From assembly GCA_009760855.2 (NCBI GenBank), contig WPIO01000167.1, forward strand, positions 472,501 to 536,500: a DNA stretch of 64,000 nt, read 5' to 3'. The notes beneath the pieces are model-generated. The model saw only the letters and a list, made by a program, of their open reading frames with translations. It did no database searches and was not told the origin of the DNA. Both the position numbers and the translations under genes were made by a program. Origin of the DNA: Cristatella mucedo. Taxonomy: Eukaryota > Bryozoa > Phylactolaemata > Cristatellidae. Of the stretch, positions 11,311 through 22,419 are shown one piece after another (within the stretch, counting starts at the first letter, position 1; every line of letters begins with the position of its first letter).

Positions 11311-12460
11311 ACCAGTTAGTACATCAATTGGTTACTTGTAATATGCACAATGTCAGCTTGCTTGAGCAAGAAAGTGACAACCTATACCGACTTAGCAAAA
11401 CTGTGAAGAACAGGTGCTTTTTCTTTGTAAGTGTCGTCAAGTTACACGATATCTTAAAGGCAGGGTGGGGAGTATTTTTGTATGCTTTGGAAGCATTGGC
11501 GTTGGCATTAGCAAGGTGTGGCCCATAATCGATTTGAGGTTCGTTAGAAGCCCAGCTGTAGGAATTGAGTAAGAAGAGCTGGCGGCGGGCCGCCTAATCA
11601 GATTTTTCGGAATTAGTTAGAAAAGACGAAAATTAGTTCTGATAAGTAGGCTAGAGAAAGATACTCGAAGGACTTTAAAATAAGCGTGAAAAACCTGGAC
11701 GTAAATATTCGCTGCAATGATCATGGACGACACGGCGCGGTTTTGATCGTTGGGGTTTTAATCGGTTTTTATATAAAACCCGACCACCTGCATCCTGCCC
11801 AACTCCAGTTGTATTCGGTTGTATTAAAGTTGTATAGGGATTTCTCGCGTAGCCCATTTTAACGGCGTCGCGCGTTCCGACCTGGTCCAGCCGCCATGAC
11901 GGCTGGACGTGAGTCTCGCTCTTCGTTCGGCTGTCGGGGCTGATGGTAAATGACAATTCGCCCAGGCTGTCGTCGCAAGTAGCCACCATTCTCAGTCTTC
12001 CTTAGCACGTCCAACCTTTAGACTCAAACCTCATCGCATTATACGACTACCCGGTGCAGAAGGCGACATCGCCGAGTACAGCAGCGACAGCGTTGATGCG
12101 GCGGTGAACGCCGACCAGGAGCAGGATTGAAGTGAGGCGACAACCGAAATTAAACCAGGTTTAAATCGAAAAAATCGGGTTTTTTCCGTTGAAACGAATA
12201 ACCCGATCCCTTGGGCAAAGAAATCTTTTGCTTTAAAAATCCTTGGAAATGATGGGGAGCAAAGTCAAGACGGTGAGAAGTTTGAATGCTTCAATTTCGT
12301 TGTTCTCTATCGAATTGCTTAGCCACCAAGTTTGCTGTAAATGCAATTTCCTATTACAGAAGCCAGACTGTGACTGGCGAATAATGTATTGGCTGGCAAA
12401 GACGCATGAACCAGCTTCTAGAGGTTCTCCTCAGCTACACATAGTTGCAACAATACGTAG
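11310..12460. other. unassigned region
   Basis: A - strand ORF at 11675-11989 (104 codons) has no recognisable motif. At 12150-12215 an imperfect inverted repeat (AATCGGGTTTTTT and AACGAATAACCCGATCC) could be the end of an unidentified small transposon. Confidence 0.3.
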
Positions 12461-12461
12461 C

Positions 12462-12734
12462 TTAAGTTGGTAGACTTGATTTCGCAGCAGATGTTGTCTC
12501 TAGAGAAGGGTCGCTGCTATAGCAGGACGCCTGGATTGTTCGCAGATACAACAGAAGATAAGCTACAAGTGAATGTTTTGATGGGGTTTTCCAACTGCTC
12601 GGTAACACTGGGTTCTCGAATAAACAGGCGATCTTGAGGTCATTTAGTTTCAGGTGACTTGACGATATTGCATCAATGCAATGTCGATGGCGATCCGAAA
12701 ATCGCTGTAAAGAAGACTCGCTTCTGCGAACCAT
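12462..12734 (-). repeat. possible LINE reverse transcriptase relic
   Basis: The ORF contains HLKLNDLKIACLFENP, which resembles the FLKLNDDKTELLL segment after the YADD box in the LINEs of this window. No catalytic residues remain. Confidence 0.33.
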
Positions 12735-12739
12735 TTTCA

Positions 12740-13190
12740 GAGGACTGACGAGATGCTCCTAGGCCTCGTTGCTAGGCGTCCAACTCCGCTGCAAACCCAT
12801 ACCGAGGGCGACAGGTTACTTTTCGCTGCACAAGGAGGGCAACCGCATCGAAGTCCGAGCCCTTGGCTCGTTTGATTCCTGCAGCACGACGCGCCCCTGC
12901 GAAAATTGGGAGCACAAGACGACCCGTGGCCCTCCTCGAGAGCATGTTGGTCTGCCTGACGCGGTCGGTCTGCCTGACGAGGCTTCGCTGAGCGCCGTCG
13001 CTACAAGATCAGGGACTAATATCCTACAGATAACCACAGAGGTGGACATCTTCCGGGATGAGACACGTGGGGGGGCTCCATCAACGGTCATAGGAGTCTC
13101 GCGATATTTGCAGCTGGTGCCGAATTTCCCCGAGTTTCCCTGGCATTGCCAGATGCCCCTTAAGCCTAGAGGTAGTTTTAGAAAACGCTC
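12740..13190. other. unassigned, ORF in both directions
   Basis: Long overlapping ORFs on both strands (146 and 126 codons) with no motif. GC-rich sequence alone can explain them. Confidence 0.35.
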
Positions 13191-13194
13191 TTGC

Positions 13195-13245
13195 ATAACA
13201 CCATCGTAGTCGTTACGGCTTCGTGGAGTTACTGACGGAGCTGGG
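13195..13245 (+). repeat. LINE family 1 3'-terminal scrap
   Basis: Matches the family 1 3' segment (CTTCGTGGAGTTACTGACGG, compare 10270-10290). Confidence 0.5.
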
Positions 13246-13339
13246 TTTGTAGCGCAGCACCGGCTCGGCTCAACTTTAGTGCGCTCAAGAACTGCTCCGC
13301 GGGAAACGCGTCTGTCCTAGAGCATTGAGCTAGAGGACG

Positions 13340-13700
13340 CAGCCTTCGTAGTTGGATCTTGATGTGATTGATATCGGCTGGCCTGTCAACCCTGTGGTCT
13401 TGGCTAGCAATTTAAGAAGAGGGTTGTGGCCCAAAGTGGCTGTCACTGTCACCGCCAGCCGTCCGAGAGTTGCCGGACGGGTTTCCGCAAGAACCAGAGA
13501 GGTGGCTGAAAAGCACCAGCGTCCTCTGGGACGCAGTTGGTCTTGGTAAACGGTTCCCATGAGAACGAGCGAGTTGGCTGAAAAGCACCGGCATTCTCGA
13601 GCTGTTAGCCAGAGGACGCAGCGGTGCGGTAGGTACGACAGCAGGCTGATCGATGTCGATTGGCCTGTCAAACCCATTGTCCTGGCTAGCTATTTATGGC
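13340..13700. repeat. diverged internal duplication
   Basis: Two segments recur in the same order. GGCCTGTCAACCCTGTGG...CTTGGCTAGCAATTTA near 13380-13415 recurs near 13660-13695. GGCTGAAAAGCACC at 13504 recurs at 13575. Origin unknown. Confidence 0.5.
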
Positions 13701-13777
13701 GGCGCTCGCTCAGGGTTCCTTCTTCATCTGCGGCTCTTTTTCGACGCCGTCGCCGGCAGTTGCCAGACTAATTTCTC

Positions 13778-14035
13778 TAATAATAATGTTAATGCACTTG
13801 ATAAAGCGCCCTCAGAGAACTCACTCTCTTTCTAGGTGCTTTACATTTGCTGCAAAGGAGACGCGATCGAATAGTAAGTGGTATCATGCTTGATGAACAA
13901 TATGAATAACACGGTTAGGGGTTACTTGCACAGGGTCAGCATGCAAGTGTAGTTAGTGGCAGCATGTGTAGTGTCCGCACGCATAAGCGAATAAAGGCCG
14001 AATCACAGGGACCCATGTTCCTAAAAGCAAGGGAG
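13778..14035 (-). repeat. LINE family 2 3' end
   Basis: Reverse-oriented 3' segment starting with AATAATAATG and the hairpin (AAGCGCCCTCAGAGAACTC). It continues through the conserved blocks CAGGGTCAGCATGCAAGTG and AATCACAGGGACCCA. Confidence 0.78.
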
Positions 14036-14529
14036 AAGGGCTGGCTGATCGCCGGTGACTGACAGCGAGTCAGAGCCAGGAGAATTCGGTGGACGCCACC
14101 GAATGCGATTGTTTAGCGTCCGCGGCTAGCATTTTGTGTTTGCGTATTTGTGCGTACGTGCGTGTGGTCCAGACGTAGGGATGTGCAGTTGCGACCTAGA
14201 AGTAGTTAGTTGAAGTGTGGACGAGGAGGTAATTCTTCGTAGGTGAGACGGACCTCCCCCCAATACTTACTTTGTTGCGTTGGTGGAGGTATTCCTGCCT
14301 GTAAGGTGACAGCGGAGCCCTAGTTCTCCAGCCAGGAGTCGGTGTCCGAGGTACTCCTGCCTTTTTGCGAAGGCAGAGGCGGAACCCTAGACCTCCTCCA
14401 GGCCTACGCTCCGGTCGTTCGGACATTCCGTCTCTTTGGGTCGTTCCCGCTATAGACGTAGGCAGCCTGAGTTCGCGGTCGTATTTCCCGAAAGAGTGAT
14501 GGTGCTGTGGAGAGCCCGCGAGGAGTGTA

Positions 14530-14655
14530 TAGTGTATCAACTCAGATGGCCGTCCGTTGCACTGACTTGAATATTCAGCTGCCTACGATGACCTTGTATC
14601 AATAACTGGTAAGTCACAGCTAACGACGCATCTGTTAAGCTTAGTTTTTTCTCTT
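14530..14655 (+). repeat. unidentified repeat, inverted partner at 18577-18690
   Basis: Shares ATGGCCGTCCG, CAGCTGCCT, GATGACCTTG and CAATAACTGGTAAGTCACAG with the reverse strand of 18577-18690. Both copies keep a short frame that reads MAVRCTDL...QLP then a stop. Possibly the end of a retroelement ORF. Confidence 0.55.
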
Positions 14656-14732
14656 CGAGAGGATAAACTTTACTAGGCGCGAAGCAAAAAATATACGCTT
14701 TCGAAGAAAGTCCAGTAAAATCCTCCATACAT

Positions 14733-15240
14733 GTGCATCTCTCTTCCCAATTCACGCCACGAACTCACGACCCCTTAGCAATGGTGAGTGGGTTAGCGCT
14801 AGAAACGCTCTTTTTCGTGGCCACCCTCCTATTGCGGGCTGCCGCGAACCGAACCGCGTCCTGCAGCAGGCTACGCCGCTTAGTGAAGCGGCAGGTTACG
14901 CCTCCTCCGCCTTCCGCCTTCGGCGCTACACGCCCGTACATCCGCGGGTCGAGTGCGGCGGCGCTTACGAGATGGCCAGCCAGTCTCGCAGTAGCAGCGC
15001 CAGCACCGTCTGTCACTGCCGGCTGCGCACCGCCAGTGCAAGACCGTGGGCTAGCCAAAAAGAGAGCGCCAGTCTCGCCAGCGGAAACGCTGGTCCGAGC
15101 ATTCACGCGGAGCTTTCGTTCGTACGTAGCTCCGACACCACCACCGGTGCCCGTTCGGTTGCAGCAGCAGTACAACTACTGGATCGTACTGAACACGCGT
15201 CCCACCCACCCACCCCCCACGTGCCGATAGCTCACTCCTA
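14733..15240 (+). CDS. possible first exon encoding a signal peptide (uncertain)
   Basis: From the ATG at 14781 the + strand reads MVSGLALETLFFVATLLLRA followed by small polar residues. This has the n-, h- and c-region form of a signal peptide. It opens a GC-rich, CpG-rich island (about 14780-15500), as a promoter-proximal exon might. The frame then becomes Pro/Ala/Arg-rich and runs to a stop at 15230, typical of chance reading through GC-rich DNA, so any true exon would be shorter. It lies on the same strand as receptor copy B and 10 kb upstream of its first visible exon, which makes it one candidate for the missing 5' exon. No phase test is possible. Confidence 0.22.
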
Positions 15241-15334
15241 GCGGTAGCGGAAGGGTGTAGGTGTCTCTTCGGAATCCGCCTCCTACGAGCGTGTCGTAAA
15301 AGAGCTAGGCCGAGAGCGCGGAGCCAAGCCTTCG

Positions 15335-15352
15335 CCCCCCCCCCCCCCCCCC
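15335..15352. repeat. poly-C run (18 bases)
   Basis: Uninterrupted C homopolymer inside the CpG-rich island. Confidence 0.9.
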
Positions 15353-15499
15353 GACCTGCAGGAGGCGGAGCGCCACGCCACCGCGTCCGTCCCTAGCCCC
15401 GCCCCTCCTCGGCATCGCTTGGGTCTCTCCACTCAGTTCCGGCTGCGTCAGGCCCAGCCGCTCGCGACAGACTGGCGTCGTCGCTCGCTTGTTACGCCT

Positions 15500-16290
15500 G
15501 CTGCATGTTTTCCGATTTTCAACTTCGCGCTTGAAGTTCTACGGCTCAACCTAAGATAATAACAATAATACATTTGTGTAGCCGAGTTCCAGGGGTCAGA
15601 AGCTATTTCCCGTCAAGCCCCGCCATTTTTTGACCACGCCGCCTCTCGCCATGCCGCTGAGCTAGGGTAAGACGAGCGGCCGTCAGATTAGACCTATTTA
15701 TAATATCGCATGCGCCAACAAAAACAGGGGAACTAAACAAGTCTACAGGGAAGGTCCTAAACAAAGTACACTAAAGGGGCGCAAGACGACGCAGCAAGCG
15801 CGAACAAACGTGTTAGTTGGTCAGTCGGCTTCCGCAGTCCCGCAATTGTACCGACTCCGAATCCAGCAGTACGAGCGTACGCCGTAAAAGATCCGTCTAG
15901 CTGAGTAACTGCTTGGCTAGTCGGAGTCAACGTCCACCACAGTCGAGAGCTTCCGCCGAAAGACGCCAACACACGGGGGTGGGTCACGTACACGCTACAC
16001 GGGGAACGCGGAAAATACGTCTCTAAAACGAGCGTGCTATCCAACTCCGCTCGGGCCTTGGGCACTCGTCGCCTTGCGGGCGTGGCCTCATTGCCGGAGC
16101 ACGCCAGCAAACATCCGGGTGCATAACTCGGCAATACCGGGAGCCTCCAACACCACGACTTACTCGGCCAACTTCTCCTACCCAAGAGCCCCGGTGACCC
16201 CTCGTCACCGCACATGCCATACGTCAGACCTGGTGTAGCCGGTGACCCTTACCGCGATACAGCCGTCCTGTCGCAGCCAACCGAACCTAG
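15500..16290. other. island edge, no gene recognised
   Basis: Contains a short tail-like AATAATAATACATTTGTGTAG at 15560, a scrap of a LINE/SINE 3' end in reverse orientation. The - strand ORF at 15757-16215 has no motif. Confidence 0.35.
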
Positions 16291-16294
16291 CATG

Positions 16295-16800
16295 TGTACA
16301 TTTGTATAGCACCCTCAGGTAATCTCTTTCTATGCACTTTACGTGTGCAGTAAAGGAAGCATTTTCATATATGTAGTGATAGCATTAACAGTGTCAACAA
16401 GAATAACACGGTACGAGATGACATACACAGGGTCAGCATGTAAATATGGTTAGTGGCAGCATCCGCAGTTTCAGCACGCGTTTTCACACAAAGGATGAAT
16501 AGCATGGACCAACTAAATGCTGGGATAAATAGGTGCTATTTTAGCTTCATTTTCATATCATAGTCAAGTCAGGGTAGATGTCGTGGCGCAAGTCGGAAGT
16601 GAGTTCCAGGCTTTGGGAGCGTACGAACACAAAGGCACGGTCTCCAAAAGATTTAGGGTTCGTATGAGGTAAGCGATGCGATTTAGGAAAGCTGGTGGTA
16701 CGATGCCTAGCCTAGTAAGTGAGCAGATCTGATATGTAGGCTGGAGCCAAAGAATGGAGGGACCTAAAAGTGAATGACTGAACATTGAAGCCAAAATTTC
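16295..16800 (-). repeat. LINE family 2, 3' end plus C-terminus
   Basis: Starts with TACATTTGTATAGCACCCTC and the hairpin. It runs through ACACAGGGTCAGCATG into the C-terminal coding segment (- strand YAPKAWNSLPTCATT and SLLGPSILWLQPTYQI). Confidence 0.75.
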
Positions 16801-18576
16801 TTATCGATAGCAGTCCCAGCACATCCATGCTGAGTCTGCGCCACTCAGCGTCTTGCAAATTAATTAACAGCAGCTACTGCCATGGCGATTTGCTGGTCCG
16901 ACGCGACGCCGTGTATGCTGCCAGAATCATTCAGATCGCCGCTCATTTTGTCTCTTGGAACTTTTAGTTTGGCCTATCGCCGTTGAGATAGAAAGTGGCA
17001 CTAGCGCTCATTCACCCAGTCGAAGAAATAGCCTGCAAGATATTAGCAGGACGCACTACGACTCTTGCAAAACTGTTCCAAGAATTTACGATCACTAACT
17101 TTCAGGATGCACCTGCGCTGCCTCTCTATTACCCAGTTTGAAACTGACGCCAGAACGCATTGAAATCCTAGGATTAGATCGCGCTTAGCATCAGCTGCCA
17201 AATATTAACTTTGGGCATTCAACCAAAGATTATGGGTCGCATTGTGCATAAACGAGGCAGATAAGACACATTCGATTCACTGGTCAATTGCTCAGTTTCC
17301 AGCGTCACTGTTCAGTTGCTCGCGGGTCAGCGGTCACCGGTCGTGGTGGACACCTCTGGTTTCCGTTCGAGCAGACGATTCCCTTTTAGAGGCCATTCGA
17401 GCTGTCTGCGAGTGCAGTTACGCTTGTGCTAGTCCCTAAGTTTCCGACCTGAACTAAGATGTGAGTTACTTGGTGCCTAGTAATTGGAGTGGTGCTTTTC
17501 GGCTTAGCCGCTCAAGTGGCTGCCTGAAGCGCGTACGCACCGAGCGCTATCGCAAAGGCGATAGCGGTGACACAAGATGACAGCTTGGGTCCGTAGCTAG
17601 CCGAGTCCATCTTCAAGCTCTACCAGATCGATAGCATTTACGTTCCGCAGCACGGAAGCGCTTCAGCCAGGCGGCCGCAAGGTTGTCAGTAAAACAGTGG
17701 CACTACGTGCAGACCAAGACAGCAGCGACACAGAAGGACGCAGTGAGTCGTGAACGAGCTTCGAGCGTGTGCGAGCACGTCCAGCGGTGTCGGTTTGGTG
17801 CGACGCAATCCGATAGCCGCACAGTCGAACGCGTCCCGAACCGTGCGCTACGGACGACCAGGCACGGAGCAGGACATCGGGCCGTCGATAGCTCCTATAC
17901 CTAGCCTGCCGCGGCTATCGGAAGCCATCCCGACGCGACTCGAACGGGCGGGTGCAAAGTTTCCTAAATTTTGTTCCCCAGCCGTCGCGAAGGAATCGCA
18001 GTTAGCCAACGACCGTCGTTCGCCCCGATAGCCAATCGACGGAGGCCGACCCAACGGCTCCGCGCCAGCGGCCAGACGCCGGCCAGAGAAACGGAAGGCG
18101 CGACCACGCGCCTTCGAATCACCGAACCGAACGCAGCAAATAGATAGGTCTTACATGTATTTTGCCCCAGACTCTGCCGATACCTGGCATGCGAATTTGA
18201 GTCGGCTTCAATGACTTATTACGTAAGCAAACATGCATGCCAGGCAATCGAATTTAACAATAATAATAATAATATTGAATTGTGTCTTTTCATAACACGC
18301 CTTGAGACCTAAATATAGATTCAGGCACTGTGAAACTCGCTGCAAGAAAATCAATAAACATCGGTTAGAGATGTGCATAGTATCATGTTCGGAAAAGCAT
18401 CCAAGAGCCAACAAATATCATGCTTAGGCCAGTAAGCTAATGCAAGCAAGAAGACACTCGCGGCCACCGGTCAGCAAGACCTCTGGCTAGCAACTCACAC
18501 TGAATCGAGTCGCTCAGTCGAGCATAGTGAGCTCATACAAACATAAAAAGATGAGCTGATTGTGGAGAAAAAACTA
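16800..18576. other. unassigned region
   Basis: No repeat or gene recognised. An acceptor-like CTAACTTTCAG precedes GATGCACCTG at 17106, giving a short peptide and a stop. It was considered and not accepted as the missing receptor tail exon. From 17540 to 18130 the sequence is GC-rich. Confidence 0.35.
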
Positions 18577-18900
18577 AGCCTAACGGATACGTCGTAAGCT
18601 GTGACTTACCAGTTATTGATGCAAGGTCATCGCAGGCAGCTGAAATTTCAAGTCGGTGCAGCGGACGGCCATTTGAGTTGATGCAGAGGAGTGCGCGCTC
18701 ACAATGGAGGAGCGAGGAGGTCGGATATTAAGGCTGGTACAAGAGAATGTACCGACTTGACAGACAGGCAGAGAATCTTGAAATCGATTAAAGACAGTAT
18801 AAGAAGCCAGTCAAGCTCGTCTAGCAGTAGAGTGACGTGGCAGATGCGCCTCTGATGATCCGGTGGGAGCCGCTGAACCTTGCAACGGTTGCATGCGATG
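18577..18900 (-). repeat. unidentified repeat (partner of 14530-14655)
   Basis: The reverse strand of 18577-18690 matches 14530-14655. The adjoining 18690-18900 part resembles 29440-29600 (GGAGGAGC-AGGAGGT) and, weakly, the LINE family 2 C-terminal region. Confidence 0.5.
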
Positions 18901-19389
18901 AAGAGTCCGATAGGATGGAATAGAGGGAGTGGCTACTACGCAGGCGCGCGCGCAATTACAAATGCCGCTTTTTTTGGCTTCCTCCTCCTATCGAAGCATG
19001 GCCTGATTCAGGTCCTCTTCCTTAGTGAAAAATAAGCCAACTTGACTTTCGAGTAATCGTGCTCATCCAATTGACAGGTCGTTTCAGAACGGCGGCTCGC
19101 CTGGCTACGAGCAGACGTAGGCGGATTGATGCTAAATGGAGCCTTTTCATGGTGCGGTCTTACAACTTAAGGACAGTACTTAGGTCGCACATAGCCAGTA
19201 AATTAATCATATCTTTGTTATGCCTCTGGAAATTAGTGACCATCCTGGTGCGAATGTCAGTTTTGCAAGCTGCCAAATAAGGTGAGCTGAATAAGAATTA
19301 AGGATTAGGAAATGCCTGCTGCCCTTATCGAACAGGCTTTCAGTGGCTGCAGTGCTCTCACTTGGTTGCTAGTGCCCCTTCACCCACGC

Positions 19390-19460
19390 ACGTACGCACG
19401 CACGCAAATACTCACATAAAAACAGATACACACACACACACACACACATACACTACGCAT

Positions 19461-19508
<48 letters not shown>

Positions 19509-19534
19509 CGCATGCACAGACAGACACACAGACA

Positions 19535-19579
<45 letters not shown>

Positions 19580-19615
19580 GCGCGCGCACGCACACACACA
19601 CACGCACACCAGTAG
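19390..19615. repeat. (AC)n microsatellite with interruptions
   Basis: Several AC tracts are separated by two ACTACGCATGCACA units and a CGCGCG patch. It generates meaningless HTHT and VCVC ORFs. Confidence 0.95.
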
Positions 19616-19842
19616 CAGGGGTAAGTAGCTCCAGAGCGCTCAAAGGATGTATCGTGCCTGCGATTCGGCCACTCTTGACTGCCTAAAACGAAGCCGGTCC
19701 ATCATCTTTTTATAAACCCTTTTCTAACTCTGAAGATAAACAAAGAATAGGCTATAGAATACTCCAAGTACAGCCTGACAATAATCCTATAATGATTGTG
19801 TCCACACAGTACAGCTCTTTCAAGTACCACAGCCATTGCATC

Positions 19843-19935
19843 TAAAATAATAATTATAGAAATACAACTTTATTTGCATGACATCCTCAGTGAGCTTAGT
19901 TTCTCTCTAGGCACTTTACATATAGGGTGGTGCGA
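19843..19935 (-). repeat. LINE family 2 3' end, diverged
   Basis: AATAATAATTATAG, then a decayed hairpin (CCTCAGTGAGCTTAGTTTCT) and AGGCACTTTACAT. Confidence 0.55.
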
Positions 19936-19999
19936 TATACTCCATTCCCTTGTTTGCACTCGGAAAAATCTGCTAACCATGAGCAGCACTGCTAACAAT

Positions 20000-20645
20000 A
20001 ATGCCGGTCGTACAAACAGTAGCAAACATCGGGCAGCGAAACTTCGCGCCGCACTCGAAACGACGCGACCGCAGCAGCCCGTTTTTTAGCAAGACGGGAG
20101 CGACCTGGGCAGCCGGACTCGGCACTGGGCTGCAGCACCACTCAAAGCCAGATTTGGGCAGCCGCTGTCTGGTCGCTGAAGAGCGTTGCTATGCTAGGAC
20201 GCAGCCGCCGCCGCCGTCGCCGCCGCACCTCACGTGCCTCGAGCGCCTCGAGGATCTCTCGTGGCCATCACAAGGCGATAGCGGCTACGGCGGCGGCGGC
20301 GCACCCGTCAGCCGCCGCCGGCTCCCCGCTATCGCCGCCGCCGTCACCGTCGGGCGATCGTCGGGCGATCGAGAGCCATGGCGCGGCGCCTCGCTTCCCG
20401 CGCGGTCGTCGCAGGCATCCTTTTTGTCGGATGGCGGCACGCCGCAGGCCTCGTCATCTTAGAGCAGCTGTCGCCGTGCAAGGTGAACACGGACAAAGGC
20501 CTCGTCGACTTAAGCGCACTGGCCGGAACTTCGGGAAAGCCGGGGTAAGCGACTTCCGGAATGCGACAGCGGCCCGAGGAGGCCGGCCGACCGGCGGCGA
20601 GTTCGCTTTTAATCTATTTTCCAAAACTTCATATCCGTCCTGATC
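20000..20645. promoter_or_regulatory. CpG-rich island
   Basis: Dense CpG and GCC/GGC trinucleotide runs (about 20190-20350), including a tandem GGGCGATCGTC. All long ORFs overlap in several frames, so I do not call a gene. A promoter island is possible but no TSS element was identified. Confidence 0.35.
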
Positions 20646-20649
20646 GGTC

Positions 20650-20654
20650 GCTCC

Positions 20655-20721
<67 letters not shown>

Positions 20722-20745
20722 TCGCTCTCTCTCTCTCTCTCTCCG
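20650..20745. repeat. (CT)n microsatellite
   Basis: Two CT tracts (20663-20718 and 20723-20743) flanked by GCTCGCTC. Confidence 0.95.
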
Positions 20746-20754
20746 CTTTCTCCT

Positions 20755-20920
20755 GCGCTGGTTTGGCCCAGCGATCAAGGCCTTCAACGACCGAGGTCAA
20801 GGTGAATGAATGTATTTGATGACTGAGGTCGTGGGCTAGAGCTTCGCTGTATGCGCGAAGCGCCTGAATAGAGAGTAAATTCTCTCAGGCTGCTACACTG
20901 GTGAATTATGTTAAATTACA
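20755..20920 (+). repeat. SINE B copy
   Basis: A-box-like TGGCCCAGCGATCAAGG, the conserved GGTCAAGGTGAATG, and the 3' hairpin GCGCCTGAATAGAGAG...TTCTCTCAGG. Confidence 0.68.
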
Positions 20921-21184
20921 TTATAGAATTAGTCTAAGTGCAAAATAATAATACTGCAGCCTTCCCAGCAACCTGGCGCACGCGGTTCGATTAATACGTC
21001 CTGCCCGTTCGAAGAGCTCGACGGGAACGAAAAAAGCGGCAACGGAAGCCAAAGTGGGCGTGCCTCTTCTCTCTCTAGGCTTGCACCCACCCACGAATTC
21101 TGGCCGAAGACGTTTTGTGAATGCTTAGAAACTCACTGACGACGCGACCGATGACAACGAGATCTCAGTCAGTGTGTAGGGTGC

Positions 21185-21315
21185 TCCCTCTTTACGACCC
21201 GGATCGCGGGTTAAAGTCCTGGTATGGGCGATCTTCTATTGCTCACGGCAAGCAGCGGCGGTAGCCATTATTGCTTTTCTGCCGCTACACGAACGAGGCT
21301 GTTGAATCCGAAAAC
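21185..21315 (+). repeat. SINE A copy, 5' part decayed
   Basis: Retains ATCGCGGGTTAAAGTCCTGG (mutated B box), the GGGCGATC...GCCGCTACACG body and GAGGCTGTTGAATC. Confidence 0.6.
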
Positions 21316-21323
21316 CTTTCTGT

Positions 21324-21369
21324 TTATATATATATATACATATATGTATATATATATATACATATATAC

Positions 21370-21409
<40 letters not shown>

Positions 21410-21410
21410 G
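21324..21410. repeat. (TA)n/(TATACA) microsatellite
   Basis: Alternating TA with CATATATG interruptions. Confidence 0.95.
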
Positions 21411-21899
21411 AATCGCGAAAATAACTCGAGTCGCTGCCGAGCGGACGGAACAATGTCTTCCCATGATGCCGCCGATGCTTGAGAGATAGAATGAATGACA
21501 ATGAACACATAGACTTTACCTGCATTTTATGTATGTAAATGTTAAGAAGCGTATTTTTATAAGCAGTCACACCTCCAAAGACTGATTCGACAACGGTGGG
21601 TAATGTATGAACAATCGCGGGAAGCAACACTGGAGCTCACGACCGCCATGGAGGATCCACAAGCTCCGGAGAATCTCAAAGTATATTAGCGAGTCCTGCT
21701 TTTGTCTTTCATCGACTACCGCCGACGTAGTACGCTCACACAGTCCGCCTCCCAGCTAGTGCTCGCCAAGCACAACATTTTTAAATTCTACTTTAAGGCT
21801 TTCCAGCGCTAAGCTGGAGAGTCTGCATCTAGCTTTGCATTTTGCATTCCGCTTCACCAAAGGCCTAGGCTTCCGCGCCAGTCAGTGCGATTGATCTAC

Positions 21900-22170
21900 T
21901 TTGCCTCAGCACAAGATCGGTGAAGTGATTCAAGAAGCAATTCTCATCCTCAACTCATCGACTTCAAGATGTTGTCAATCACATTAGGTCCCTTCATTCT
22001 TTGGCTCCAGCCAGCCTATCAGGTCTACTCCTCCACCAGACTAAGCAACGTGCCATCCGCTTTTCGGAATCTTACTTTACCTCGTACAAACCTCAAATTC
22101 TTTGGACACGATATCTTCTGACTTTTCCAAATTTAAAAAGAAACTGAAAGCGTCCTTAGCGTCCTCTGGA
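21900..22170 (+). repeat. LINE family 2 C-terminal fragment
   Basis: DNA matches the segment encoding FILWLQPAYQ and NLKFFGHDI (GTACAAACCTCAAATTCTTTGG), ending at the AAATTTAAAAAGAAACTGAAAG block. Confidence 0.68.
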
Positions 22171-22419
22171 TTCTTCTCTTAACCGCCGCATGCCTTAACG
22201 GCGTCCAGCTGGTCTGGGTGAGAAGCAGAAACGTAGCGCATTATCTCTTTCACGCATTCATTAGAAATAGGCCATTTCAGCTTCTGGAGCATTTAATAAA
22301 GCATTGAGACAATGTTGGAAAACTAAGAATTTTGTACCCGACACGCTCAAGATTCTCATGTCGATAATGTGAGAGAGAGAACCTTTGACTAGTAGGGAGT
22401 CTTCAGTGAGTCTCAGTCC

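Noticed and set aside
12769-13209. 146-codon ORF
   Set aside because: A 126-codon ORF covers the same DNA on the other strand; no motif, no splice support.
17095-17145. Last exon of a CD-MPR-like gene (acceptor CTAACTTTCAG then GATGCACC)
   Set aside because: The peptide of eleven residues then stop has no resemblance to a receptor tail.
19362-19686. His-Thr and Val-Cys ORFs
   Set aside because: Products of the (AC)n microsatellite.
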